From: a bacterium
Lineage (GTDB): Bacteria > RBG-13-66-14
Direction of reading: 5' to 3'
DNA: 11,419 bases
NCBI GenBank assembly: GCA_026398675.1
Contig: JAPLSK010000307.1
Coordinates: forward strand, 1 to 11,419
Shown here: one piece after another, positions 5,063 through 11,419 of the stretch
How positions within the stretch are numbered: position 1 is the first letter of the stretch
Layout: each line of letters starts with the position of its first letter
Notes under the pieces: model-generated
Databases searched by the model: none
What the model was told of the DNA's origin: nothing
The model's input: the letters and a program-made list of their open reading frames with translations, nothing else
Position numbers and translations under genes: made by a program

Positions 5063-7003
5063 CTACTGCAGATAGCCCAGGGCGCGCAGCTTCTCCAATT
5101 GGGCAGGGTCCACGGTCTCACCACCCTTTACCGCGCCGAGGCGCTCGGAGAGGGCTTCGTTCCCCGCATGCCACTCGTCCAGCAGAAGCTCCATCCGCTC
5201 CGCCAGCTCCCGGTGCCCGACCAGCGCGTTGGCGGGGTGGGCGGGGTAGTCCAGGTACAGCTCGCGGACGCCCGACGTCCGGTTGACGAAGAGCGCGATC
5301 CCCCCGCGGACCACGAAGTCGGAATCGAAGGACCGGCCTTGCTCGTTCAGGCAGCGCTGGGCGAAGACCGCCCGGTCCCGCGGAACGGGCTCGAAGAGGC
5401 TCCGGCCGTCACCCGGTTCCTTCTCACCCTCCAGGCCCAGGCCGGCGAGGACGGTGGGGAAAATGTCGCAGAGCGAGACCGGCTCGACGACCCGCCCTCC
5501 ACCCTTCAGCCGAACGGGCCAGTAGACGACCAGCGGCACGTGGGTCAGCTCGTCCTGGAGGTTCACCCCCGAATGGGTCAGGGCGCCGTGCTCCATAAAC
5601 TCCTCCCCGTGGTCGGCCAGGAAGATGAACGCGGTGTTCTCCCAGAGCCCCCGGTCGTCCGCGATGTCCAGCGCCCGCCCGAGCCACTCGTCCACCAGCC
5701 GCGCCTCGCCCTCGTAGAGCCGCTTCAGTTGGGCCAGGTCCTCCCCGGTCAGCTCGTCGGCGTGGTCGCGGAAGTCCAGACTCTGTGTCGCGTAGGGCCC
5801 CTCGTAGCCCGTCTTCGGGAGGAATCGCTCCGGCGGGCGGTAGGGCGCGTGGGGGTCGAAGAGGTGGATGTAGAGGAACGTACCGCCGGCGGGGTCGAGG
5901 GCGCGGAGCATATCGAGGGCGTCGCGGGGCCCCAGGGCGGCGGCGCCCTCGGGATCGAGGTCCGTCAGAAGCTGGTTCACTCCGAAGGCGATCTCGTTGT
6001 AGATGGAATCCTCGGTAGCCCCGAGGAAGCCCTGGCCGTAGAAGTTCTCGTCGTAGGAGAGGTATCGGTCGAACCCGCGGTCGAAGGCTCGGCCTACGCC
6101 CGCCCTGGGGGAAAGAAGCGGGTTGCCGATCATGGCCCAGGTGCGGTAGCCGGCGTCCGCCAGCCGCTCCGGCAGGTACGAAAGCCGGGGCAGGCAGGAA
6201 ACGAAGGAGTCCATGCCGGTCACCTCGGGGGCCAGGCCGGTGAAAAGGGAGGTCACGGCGGGGATGGTCCAGCTCGAAGTCGAGAAGCACCGCTCGAAGG
6301 TCACCCCGCGCGCGGCCAGCCGCTCCAGGTTCGGCGTCGGCACCTCTCCCCCGTAGAGCGAGGTGACGTCGGCCCGCAGGGCGTCGGACAGGATGACCAC
6401 CACGTTGGGGCCGGGCGGGACGGAATTCCCAGGGTCGTTGGGAACGAAGAGGCCCTGGAAGACGAAGGCGAAAAGAAACCACAGGAGGGCGGAGCCGGAG
6501 AGCACGTACCCGGCGATGCGGGAGACATTGTCTATGACGGCGCCGCCGACTCTCTCCGCTCGGAGGGCGGCCCAGACGAAGCCGACGCCCAGGAGGAGCT
6601 TCACCGCGTAACCCACGGCGAAGAGGTTGCGGGTGAATATTTCCGACGGGGGCCAGGGGAGCCCCAGAACGGCGAAGGCGGTGACCGCCACGGCGACGAC
6701 GCCCACCGTCCTCCGGGGTCCAGAGTCCAGGCGGAGAAGCCCGGCGGCGAGCGTGCACAGGGCGCCGACTACGAGGCCCGCGACGAATCCCACGGCGGGG
6801 TGGAAGAAGAGCGCGGCCGAGAGGTTGCGCAGGACGCCCCAAAAACCGCCCACGACGGGCTCCCACCCGGGGGTGGAGCCGGTGGAGACCCAATTCGCGA
6901 CGTAGAAGAACGCTACGTGAACGTAGGCGGCCAGGGCGCCGAGGAGCGCCAGCCGCAGGGTCTCCCGGAAAAAAACCCGGGGCTCTGTACCGGGCGTGGA
7001 CAT
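5063..7003 (-). CDS. Five-TM alkaline-phosphatase-superfamily (sulfatase-like) enzyme with Thr at the nucleophile position
   Basis: This 646-aa protein has about five TM segments (roughly 14-37, 62-90, 99-117, 126-148, 163-187) and an outward-facing sulfatase-fold domain from residue 200. Metal and active-site motifs are SDALRAD (206-212), STSSWTIPAVTSLFTG (241-256), HLFDPHAPY (380-388) and ADHGEEFMEHG (463-473) with H477. It ends LEKLRALGYLQ, a common end in this family. Aligned with the sulfatase signature C/S-x-P-x-R, T246 takes the formylglycine position and V250 replaces Arg, so classic sulfatase maturation looks impossible. Thr nucleophiles and this topology occur in phosphoglycerol and phosphoethanolamine transferases (LtaS, EptA type), which suggests a phospho-transferase or -hydrolase acting outside the membrane; this is inference. 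No clear Shine-Dalgarno precedes ATG 7003, and an in-frame stop at 7030-7028 rules out a much longer start. Confidence 0.9.
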   Translation of the reverse strand: MSTPGTEPRVFFRETLRLALLGALAAYVHVAFFYVANWVSTGSTPGWEPVVGGFWGVLRNLSAALFFHPAVGFVAGLVVGALCTLAAGLLRLDSGPRRTVGVVAVAVTAFAVLGLPWPPSEIFTRNLFAVGYAVKLLLGVGFVWAALRAERVGGAVIDNVSRIAGYVLSGSALLWFLFAFVFQGLFVPNDPGNSVPPGPNVVVILSDALRADVTSLYGGEVPTPNLERLAARGVTFERCFSTSSWTIPAVTSLFTGLAPEVTGMDSFVSCLPRLSYLPERLADAGYRTWAMIGNPLLSPRAGVGRAFDRGFDRYLSYDENFYGQGFLGATEDSIYNEIAFGVNQLLTDLDPEGAAALGPRDALDMLRALDPAGGTFLYIHLFDPHAPYRPPERFLPKTGYEGPYATQSLDFRDHADELTGEDLAQLKRLYEGEARLVDEWLGRALDIADDRGLWENTAFIFLADHGEEFMEHGALTHSGVNLQDELTHVPLVVYWPVRLKGGGRVVEPVSLCDIFPTVLAGLGLEGEKEPGDGRSLFEPVPRDRAVFAQRCLNEQGRSFDSDFVVRGGIALFVNRTSGVRELYLDYPAHPANALVGHRELAERMELLLDEWHAGNEALSERLGAVKGGETVDPAQLEKLRALGYLQ

Positions 7004-7016
7004 CGTGGGACGTAGG

Positions 7017-7041
7017 AGACAAGGGGTTTAAACCCCTTGCC
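7017..7041 (-). repeat. Palindromic element, copy 1, upstream of the sulfatase-like gene
   Basis: CAAGGGGTTTAAACCCCTTG at 7020-7039 is a perfect 20-bp palindrome. Read in the direction of the downstream gene it is preceded by GG and followed by TCT, as copy 2 is. It ends 13 bases before the ATG at 7003, so it would lie in the mRNA leader or block initiation if bound. Confidence 0.85.
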
Positions 7042-7226
7042 CTTCAATTGGTTGTTATACCGGAGGCTCCCGCTCCCGCGCACCGGCCGGTAGTGACGGG
7101 AGGGGTATTCTCCCGCCGCCGGTAACGTGGACGGGCCCGGATGCGCATCGCAGCTTAAAAAAGATGATAGCAGAACGACCCGGGACCGGCAAGGACGACG
7201 CCCTCCCCCGCCTCCCGCCGCGCCGT

Positions 7227-7285
7227 TTCGCCGGGGCGTAGCTCGGTTCGCCGGGGGCGTAGCTCGCTTCGCTCGGTTCGCTCGG
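7227..7285 (+). repeat. Short degenerate direct repeats
   Basis: Two units of 20 and 21 bp (7227-7246 and 7247-7267) share TTCGCCGGGG, GCGTAGCTCG and differ by one inserted G and the last base. Two copies of TTCGCTCGG follow at 7268-7276 and 7277-7285. They are probably products of local slippage. Confidence 0.7.
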
Positions 7286-7328
7286 TTCCGGTCCGATTAC
7301 CGGGCGCTTTGTCGCCGTTGGATGCTGA

Positions 7329-7353
7329 GGCAAGGGGTTTAAACCCCTTGTCT
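7329..7353 (+). repeat. Palindromic element, copy 2, upstream of the kinase gene
   Basis: The same 20-bp palindrome lies at 7331-7350 with GG before and TCT after in the direction of the kinase gene. Taken together, 25 bases match copy 1 when each is read towards its own gene. It ends 68 bases before ATG 7422 and just upstream of the candidate -35 at 7367. Confidence 0.85.
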
Positions 7354-7366
7354 TCCGCGTGATTAC

Positions 7367-7395
7367 TTGAATAAGACGGTTTTCTCTGCTAACTT
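7367..7395 (+). promoter_or_regulatory. Weak candidate promoter of the kinase gene
   Basis: TTGAAT (7367-7372, four of six) and TAACTT (7390-7395, three of six) are 17 bp apart in the only AT-rich stretch before the gene. If real, transcription begins near 7402, which excludes the TTG at 7395 as a start codon and favours ATG 7422. Confidence 0.35.
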
Positions 7396-7421
7396 TGTCC
7401 CGCCCCTCCACCCCCGGACCC

Positions 7422-10400
7422 ATGACCGACCCGTCACCCTGGATCATCGCCCGACGTTACCAGGTCCGGCGCGAGCTCGGCCGGGGTGGGATGGGCCGCG
7501 TCTTCGAGGTCCTCGACCTCGTGGAGAACCGCCAGCCCCGGGCCCTCAAACTCCTGCGCGCCGACCAGGTCGCCGAGCAACCGCGCCCGGAGGGAAATAT
7601 CCACCTGCTGGAGAGCCTGCGCGGCGAGTTCGCCGCCCTGGCCCACCTGCGCCACCCCAACCTCTGCCGGGTGTACGAGTTCGGGGTGGATGAAGGCGGC
7701 CGGGCGTTCTTCACCATGGAGCTCGTCGAGGGGACCGATCTTTTTGAAACGGGCGGCAGGCTCGCCCCGGACCGCATCTACGAGATAGCCGTCGGCGTCC
7801 TGCGCGCCCTGGACTACATCCACACCCGGGGGTACATCCACCACGATCTCAAGCCCGAGAACATCCTGCTTCGCCGGGGAGTCGAGGGGGCCGAGGGCGT
7901 GGTGCTCACCGATTTCGGCCTGGCGGACCAGGAGGATGACGAGGAGCCTGAGCTGCGCCGCACGGCGCCGGGGACGGTCAACTGCCTGGCGCCGGAAATC
8001 CTCTCGGGAGCCGCATACGACCACCGCGTGGACCTCTACGCTCTCGGGGTGAGCCTCTACTTCGCGGCCACCGGCGCCTACCCCTTCGACGCCGCCGACG
8101 GCCGGGAGGTCATCCGCCGCCACCTGACCCTTCCCCCGCGACCGCCCGGCGAGCTGAACCCCGACCTGCCGGAGCCGCTGGAGCACCTCATCCTGCGCTT
8201 GCTGGCGAAGAGGCCGGATAAGCGCTTCCGGGACGCGAACACGGTCATCCGGGCCATCAACGCCTGGGCCGGGCGGTCCTTCGAGTACCAGACGCCCTCC
8301 ACCGCCGAGAGCTTCCTCCTGGCGCCCCGGATCGTCGGTCACGACGCCCTGTTCGAGGAGGTGCTCCGCGAGGTGACCGAGCCGCTGGGGGGGCTCGTCG
8401 TCATCCAGGGGGAGGCCGGGGCCGGCAAGAGCAGGCTCCTGCGCGAACTGCGCTACCGCTGCCAGTTGGCCGGCGCCGACGTCTGGTTCGTCGAGCTGGG
8501 CGCCTCGAGCGATCCCCTGGGCGAGCTCATCCGCCGTATCGCCCACTCGACCGTGGCGGGGCCGGAGCTCCGCCGGGAGGCCGGACCGGTGCTGGCGCGG
8601 TGCTGGCCGCCCCTGGCTGGGCTGTGGGGGGTAAAGCCCGCTCCCGCCCTGGGTCCGGACGGCGAGGTCGAGCGGCTCCTGCGGACGACCGCGGGCCTCT
8701 TGGACAACCTGGGCCGGGCCGTGGTCTTCGACGGCGACACGGAGGGCGCGCTGGAGACGGCGAGGAGGCTCGGGCAGCTCTGCCAGCGGGTACCGGTCAT
8801 CGTCACCACCGAGGAGGATAACCCGCCGGGCAAGGTCTACCACCTCGCCCCCCTGGACGGGGCGCGGGTCGCGGAGCTCATCGAGTCCATGCTGGGCGAG
8901 ACGCCGCCGCGCGGGCTGGCGTCCTTCGTCCACCGGACGGCCGGCGGCAACCCCCTGTTCATCGCCGATACCCTCCGTCAGCTCATGGACTCGGGAGAGC
9001 TCCGTCGGCGGCACGGATCATGGGAGGTGGACCTCCTCGGGGCCGAGGCGGCCGGCGTGCCCCGGGAGATACGGGGGCTCACCCTCCGGCGTCTGCGCGG
9101 GTTGAGTCCGGCGGCCAGGACGACCGCGGAGATACTGGCCCTGGCCGCATGGAAGCCGACCCTCGAGGAGCTGGGGGCCCTGGTGGACGACCCCGGCCAA
9201 CTAGCCGGTGCGCTTCGCGAGCTGGGCTCGAAGGGCCTGCTGCAGATGCGTTCGGGGAATCGCCCCGCCCTCGTGACCACCTCGCTGGCCCGGACGCTGC
9301 GCGATAACTGCGACCGCGCCACGATGCTGCACGACCGCCTCGCCGATTTCCTGGAGTCCGGGAACCGGATGTATGCCCCACACGGCTACCACCGGCTCTA
9401 CGGCAGCGACCGGGGGAAGGCGGTGCGGGGGGGTCTGGAGTACGTCAACCGTCTGGTGGAGCTGGGCGGCTTCACCGAGGCCCGGGGGGCGTTGGCCTAT
9501 ATACGCACCGTCGCCCGGGGCGCCGACCTGGTGCGGGTGGAGCTGTTGGCGTCGAAAGTCCACCGCCGTCTGGGGGAGACCGGTCGGGCGGCGGCTGCGG
9601 CTTTCCACGCCCTCGAGGGGAGCCGGGGACGGGAGCGGGGCGAGGCGTACCTCGAGCTGGGCCGGGCCACGGCGCACCAGGGGCGGTACGAGCAGGCTCT
9701 GGGGTACTTCGATGCGGCGCTCATCTGTACCGACGATTCCCTGTTCACCCTGGGCACCGGCGCCGAGCGGGTAAAGGTCCTCCTCGAACTGGGGCGGTTC
9801 GACGAGGCCCTGGAACTCGGCGGGGCGCTCACGAAGCGGGCGGGGAGCCTCGAATACCCCGAGAGCTGGTTCGTCCGCGAGGTCCACGCCAGAGCCCTTT
9901 TCCTCGCCGGGAGGCTGGCCGATGCGGATCACGCCTACCGGGCTCTCTACCGTCAGGCCCTTGGCGCGGGGGACTTCCCCGGACTTTGGAGCGCCGGGCG
10001 TGGGCGGGGGCTGACTCAGCTTTCCCTCGACCGCAACCGTCGCGGGCTGGCGCTGCTGCGCAACTCCTGCTGGCTGGCGCTCCAGCGCGCCGACGCCCTC
10101 AACACCGTCCTCGCCGTCGTGCCCTTGGCGGTGGGGTATCTGGTGAATCTGCGGCCCCGCCGGGCAATAGCGGCGCTGAAACTTGGCCGCGACGAGATAG
10201 AGCACCGGCCTCTCCCCCCGTTGCAGGTCGAGCTCTACACCGGTCTCGCCAACGCTTACCGCTACCGGGGGGACCTGGGTCGCGCCGCCCACTACGCGGG
10301 TAGGGCCGTAGAGCTCGCCGAGGAATTCGAGTCGGTCCGCCTGCGCTGGTCGGCCCTCTTCACCCGGGGGATGGTCCGGCTCGAGCTGGGGGACTGGATC

Positions 10401-10976
10401 GGGGTGGAGGGGACGCTCGACCGTCTGAAGGACGCCCCGGAGCACCTCGGCGCCCTGCTCGGGGGGCGTCTCGCCTGGGAGCGAGGGGATTTCGGCACGG
10501 CGCGGTCCGAGCTCTTGAAGGCCCTGGGCGGGTCACCGCTGCCGGTGGCGCTGCCCGAATGGGACACGGCCAGGGGGTACCTGGCCCGGGTGGAGATGGA
10601 GGCGGGCAACCTGGGTCCCGCCGAGGAGCTTCTGGAACCGGTGGACGAGGGTACGCCGACGGACCTGGGTCAGCTCGAGGGGCGTCTCGCCCTGGTCGAG
10701 TTCTACCTGATCCAGAACGAGACGGATTACGCGGTGCAGCTCCTCCGAGGCGCCGTGAGGGCCAGCGGCCGGGGCGGTCTCGTGGACCAGTTGCGCCGCG
10801 GTCTGCACCTGGCCGCTCGGCTGGCGGAGCGACAGGGCGACGCCGACTCCCGCTCCAGGCTGCTCAGGGAGGCCCGGCGGCTGTTGCGCTGGATGGTGCA
10901 CCGTCTCCCGCGGGGTGCGCGTGACGGCTTCCTCGCCCGCCAAGAACCGGCCGGCCTGCGGGCGGAGGAGCCCTGA
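7422..10976 (+). CDS. Ser/Thr protein kinase - AAA/STAND-type ATPase - TPR fusion (PknK-like)
   Basis: This soluble 1184-aa signalling protein has no TM segment. Kinase domain: glycine loop GRGGMGRV (20-27), K43, HHDLKPEN (140-147, so His replaces the usual Arg before catalytic D142), DFG 164-166, APE 190-192, DLYALG (204-209). ATPase domain: Walker A GEAGAGKS (330-337), Walker B-like VVFDGD (434-439) where Gly sits in the usual second acidic position, and AGGNPLFIADTLRQL (507-521), a hallmark of AAA_16/STAND ATPases. Residues about 670-1150 are helical TPR-like repeats (RYEQALGYFDAAL, DLGRAAHYAGRAVEL). The order matches mycobacterial PknK, but no LuxR-type HTH is seen at the end. ATG 7422 is preferred; an in-frame TTG at 7395 would add nine residues. 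Neither has a good ribosome site. The phosphorylation targets are unknown. Confidence 0.93.
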   Translation: MTDPSPWIIARRYQVRRELGRGGMGRVFEVLDLVENRQPRALKLLRADQVAEQPRPEGNIHLLESLRGEFAALAHLRHPNLCRVYEFGVDEGGRAFFTMELVEGTDLFETGGRLAPDRIYEIAVGVLRALDYIHTRGYIHHDLKPENILLRRGVEGAEGVVLTDFGLADQEDDEEPELRRTAPGTVNCLAPEILSGAAYDHRVDLYALGVSLYFAATGAYPFDAADGREVIRRHLTLPPRPPGELNPDLPEPLEHLILRLLAKRPDKRFRDANTVIRAINAWAGRSFEYQTPSTAESFLLAPRIVGHDALFEEVLREVTEPLGGLVVIQGEAGAGKSRLLRELRYRCQLAGADVWFVELGASSDPLGELIRRIAHSTVAGPELRREAGPVLARCWPPLAGLWGVKPAPALGPDGEVERLLRTTAGLLDNLGRAVVFDGDTEGALETARRLGQLCQRVPVIVTTEEDNPPGKVYHLAPLDGARVAELIESMLGETPPRGLASFVHRTAGGNPLFIADTLRQLMDSGELRRRHGSWEVDLLGAEAAGVPREIRGLTLRRLRGLSPAARTTAEILALAAWKPTLEELGALVDDPGQLAGALRELGSKGLLQMRSGNRPALVTTSLARTLRDNCDRATMLHDRLADFLESGNRMYAPHGYHRLYGSDRGKAVRGGLEYVNRLVELGGFTEARGALAYIRTVARGADLVRVELLASKVHRRLGETGRAAAAAFHALEGSRGRERGEAYLELGRATAHQGRYEQALGYFDAALICTDDSLFTLGTGAERVKVLLELGRFDEALELGGALTKRAGSLEYPESWFVREVHARALFLAGRLADADHAYRALYRQALGAGDFPGLWSAGRGRGLTQLSLDRNRRGLALLRNSCWLALQRADALNTVLAVVPLAVGYLVNLRPRRAIAALKLGRDEIEHRPLPPLQVELYTGLANAYRYRGDLGRAAHYAGRAVELAEEFESVRLRWSALFTRGMVRLELGDWIGVEGTLDRLKDAPEHLGALLGGRLAWERGDFGTARSELLKALGGSPLPVALPEWDTARGYLARVEMEAGNLGPAEELLEPVDEGTPTDLGQLEGRLALVEFYLIQNETDYAVQLLRGAVRASGRGGLVDQLRRGLHLAARLAERQGDADSRSRLLREARRLLRWMVHRLPRGARDGFLARQEPAGLRAEEP

Positions 10977-11014
10977 CGGTCGGCCACGGTCGGAGGAGGT
11001 TCCGCCGCGCGAAT

Positions 11015-11036
11015 AGGGCCCCGAGGGGCCCTTTCC
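11015..11036 (+). terminator. Intrinsic terminator of the kinase gene
   Basis: The stem AGGGCCC (11015-11021) / GGGCCCT (11026-11032) with loop CGAG is followed by TTCCTG on the plus strand, 38 bp after the stop codon. The T-tract is short, but the stem is all G-C apart from one pair. Confidence 0.7.
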
Positions 11037-11092
11037 TGATGGAGCCCAAGCGGCCGTCACCGACGAGCCGGCACTTCCGCTTTGGATTACAG

Positions 11093-11116
11093 AAAAAGGG
11101 CCCCGGAGGGCCCTTT
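11093..11116 (-). terminator. Intrinsic terminator of the third secreted-family gene (bidirectional)
   Basis: The perfect 9-bp stem AAAGGGCCC (11095-11103) / GGGCCCTTT (11108-11116) has loop CGGA on the plus strand. On the minus strand it runs into a TTTTT tract, 20 bp after the stop codon at 11137. It could also act as a second terminator for the plus-strand kinase transcript. Confidence 0.8.
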
Positions 11117-11136
11117 CCTGTCGGTGTCTCGGTTTG

Positions 11137-11419
11137 CTAGTACAGGGCCTTGACGGCGCCCCAGGAGGTCTCCTGGACGCCAGGAGTATCATCCCAGTAG
11201 CAGCGGAGCAAGAAGTCGCCGAAGAGGGTGGTCGGGGTCCATGAGCCCTGGTAGCCGGTCCAGTTGTGCGTCCCGGCCACCGCGTCCACGCCTATCGAGT
11301 CGGCGGACGGGTAGTTCCCGAGCTGCTGGAAGGCGATGTAGAAGACGGCGTCGGTCACGCTCACGGGCGGATCGGCGTCGATCCACTGGAAGACGCCGCC
11401 CGCGGTGAACTGCAGGAAC
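11137..11419 (-). CDS. Secreted-family protein lacking Ig-like domain, 5' end outside window (paralogue C)
   Basis: The frame is open to the window edge, giving 93 codons plus TAG, and the N-terminus is missing. A GTG at 11364 is internal: residues before it (VFQWIDADPP) still match the paralogues (SFEWIDAAV, SFEWVETSV). The visible part is the end of the shared beta-rich domain (AVFYIAFQQLG, GTHNWTGY, FLLRCYW), leading directly through DDTPGVQ into the tail ETSWGAVKALY. The one or two Ig-like domains found at this point in the other members are absent. The Cys before DSIG/DSVG in the paralogues is Ala here. It is presumed exported like paralogue B; its function is unknown. Confidence 0.88.
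   Translation of the reverse strand, partial: FLQFTAGGVFQWIDADPPVSVTDAVFYIAFQQLGNYPSADSIGVDAVAGTHNWTGYQGSWTPTTLFGDFLLRCYWDDTPGVQETSWGAVKALY

Larger units (their letters stand above)
7004..7421. other. 418-bp divergent control region
   Basis: This stretch separates the starts of the sulfatase-like (-) and kinase (+) genes. It holds two copies of one 20-bp palindrome, a cluster of short direct repeats at 7227-7285, an A-rich patch at 7155-7170, and weak promoter candidates. TATAAC on the minus strand (7059-7054) could be the -10 for the sulfatase-like gene, but no -35 is seen. I found no credible small gene. Confidence 0.65.
10977..11136. other. Convergent intergenic region with two terminators
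   Basis: These 160 bp separate the ends of the kinase gene (+) and the third secreted-family gene (-). They contain two near-identical GC-rich hairpins, described separately, and nothing else I can support. Confidence 0.7.

Noticed and set aside
5099..7015. Very long open frame (638 codons) on the plus strand opposite the sulfatase-like gene, and a 532-codon frame in another minus-strand frame over nearly the same span
   Set aside because: High GC removes stop codons from the other frames. The minus-strand frame at 5063-7003 has clear enzyme motifs and TM segments, while these read as low-complexity Arg/Gly/Pro/Glu-rich protein with no domain.
7434..9014. 526-codon antisense frame (and a further one at 9201-10445) opposite the kinase gene
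   Set aside because: The plus-strand frame carries unmistakable kinase and ATPase motifs through this span; the antisense translations show no recognisable domain and no ribosome site.
7422..10976. STAND-type antiphage defence protein
   Set aside because: The domain order fits PknK-like signalling kinases. There is no nuclease, TIR, protease or membrane effector domain, and the neighbours are envelope enzymes, not defence genes.
11137..11364. Stand-alone 75-aa protein starting at GTG 11364
   Set aside because: The frame is open to the window edge and the residues before that GTG continue to match the two paralogues, so it is the end of a longer gene.

Overview
The window is GC-rich (roughly two thirds G+C by eye) bacterial chromosome with diverged but recognisable protein families. 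Secreted proteins that share a short C-terminal tail, non-CDS repeats and a sulfatase-like membrane enzyme suggest an uncultivated, Gram-negative-type candidate-phylum lineage (FCB or Coatesbacteria-like). That placement is only an impression from protein style; nothing here proves it.

Layout. 1-2267 (+): two paralogous secreted genes, the first cut by the window edge. They share an N-terminal beta-rich domain, a variable number of Ig-like domains (two, then one) and an almost identical C-terminal tail. 2286-2392: a bidirectional terminator and a tRNA-Met(CAT) gene on the minus strand with an encoded CCA end. 2393-2797: a non-coding stretch holding three and a fraction copies of an 81-bp tandem repeat. 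2798-5031: a divergent pair, a membrane GT2 glycosyltransferase (-) and a secreted NodB-type polysaccharide deacetylase (+), with back-to-back sigma70-like promoters in the 125 bp between them. 5063-7003 (-): a five-TM alkaline-phosphatase-superfamily ('sulfatase-like') enzyme with Thr where sulfatases carry their formylglycine Cys/Ser. 7004-7421: a divergent control region bounded by two copies of one 20-bp perfect palindrome, each in the same orientation relative to its own downstream gene. 7422-10976 (+): a large cytoplasmic Ser/Thr kinase fused to an AAA/STAND-type ATPase and a TPR region. 11137-11419 (-): the 3' end of a third member of the secreted family, with no Ig-like domain, after a pair of near-identical terminator hairpins.

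How it fits together. The glycosyltransferase and deacetylase plausibly build and modify a surface glycan, and the sulfatase-like enzyme probably transfers or hydrolyses phosphate or sulfate esters outside the membrane. The kinase is a large signalling protein; the shared palindrome is the only sequence hint that it and the sulfatase-like gene may be co-regulated. I found no phage, transposase, CRISPR or clear defence system. The most unusual items are the modular secreted family with its fixed tail, the mosaic Ig domain that suggests recombination between its members, and the oriented palindrome pair.
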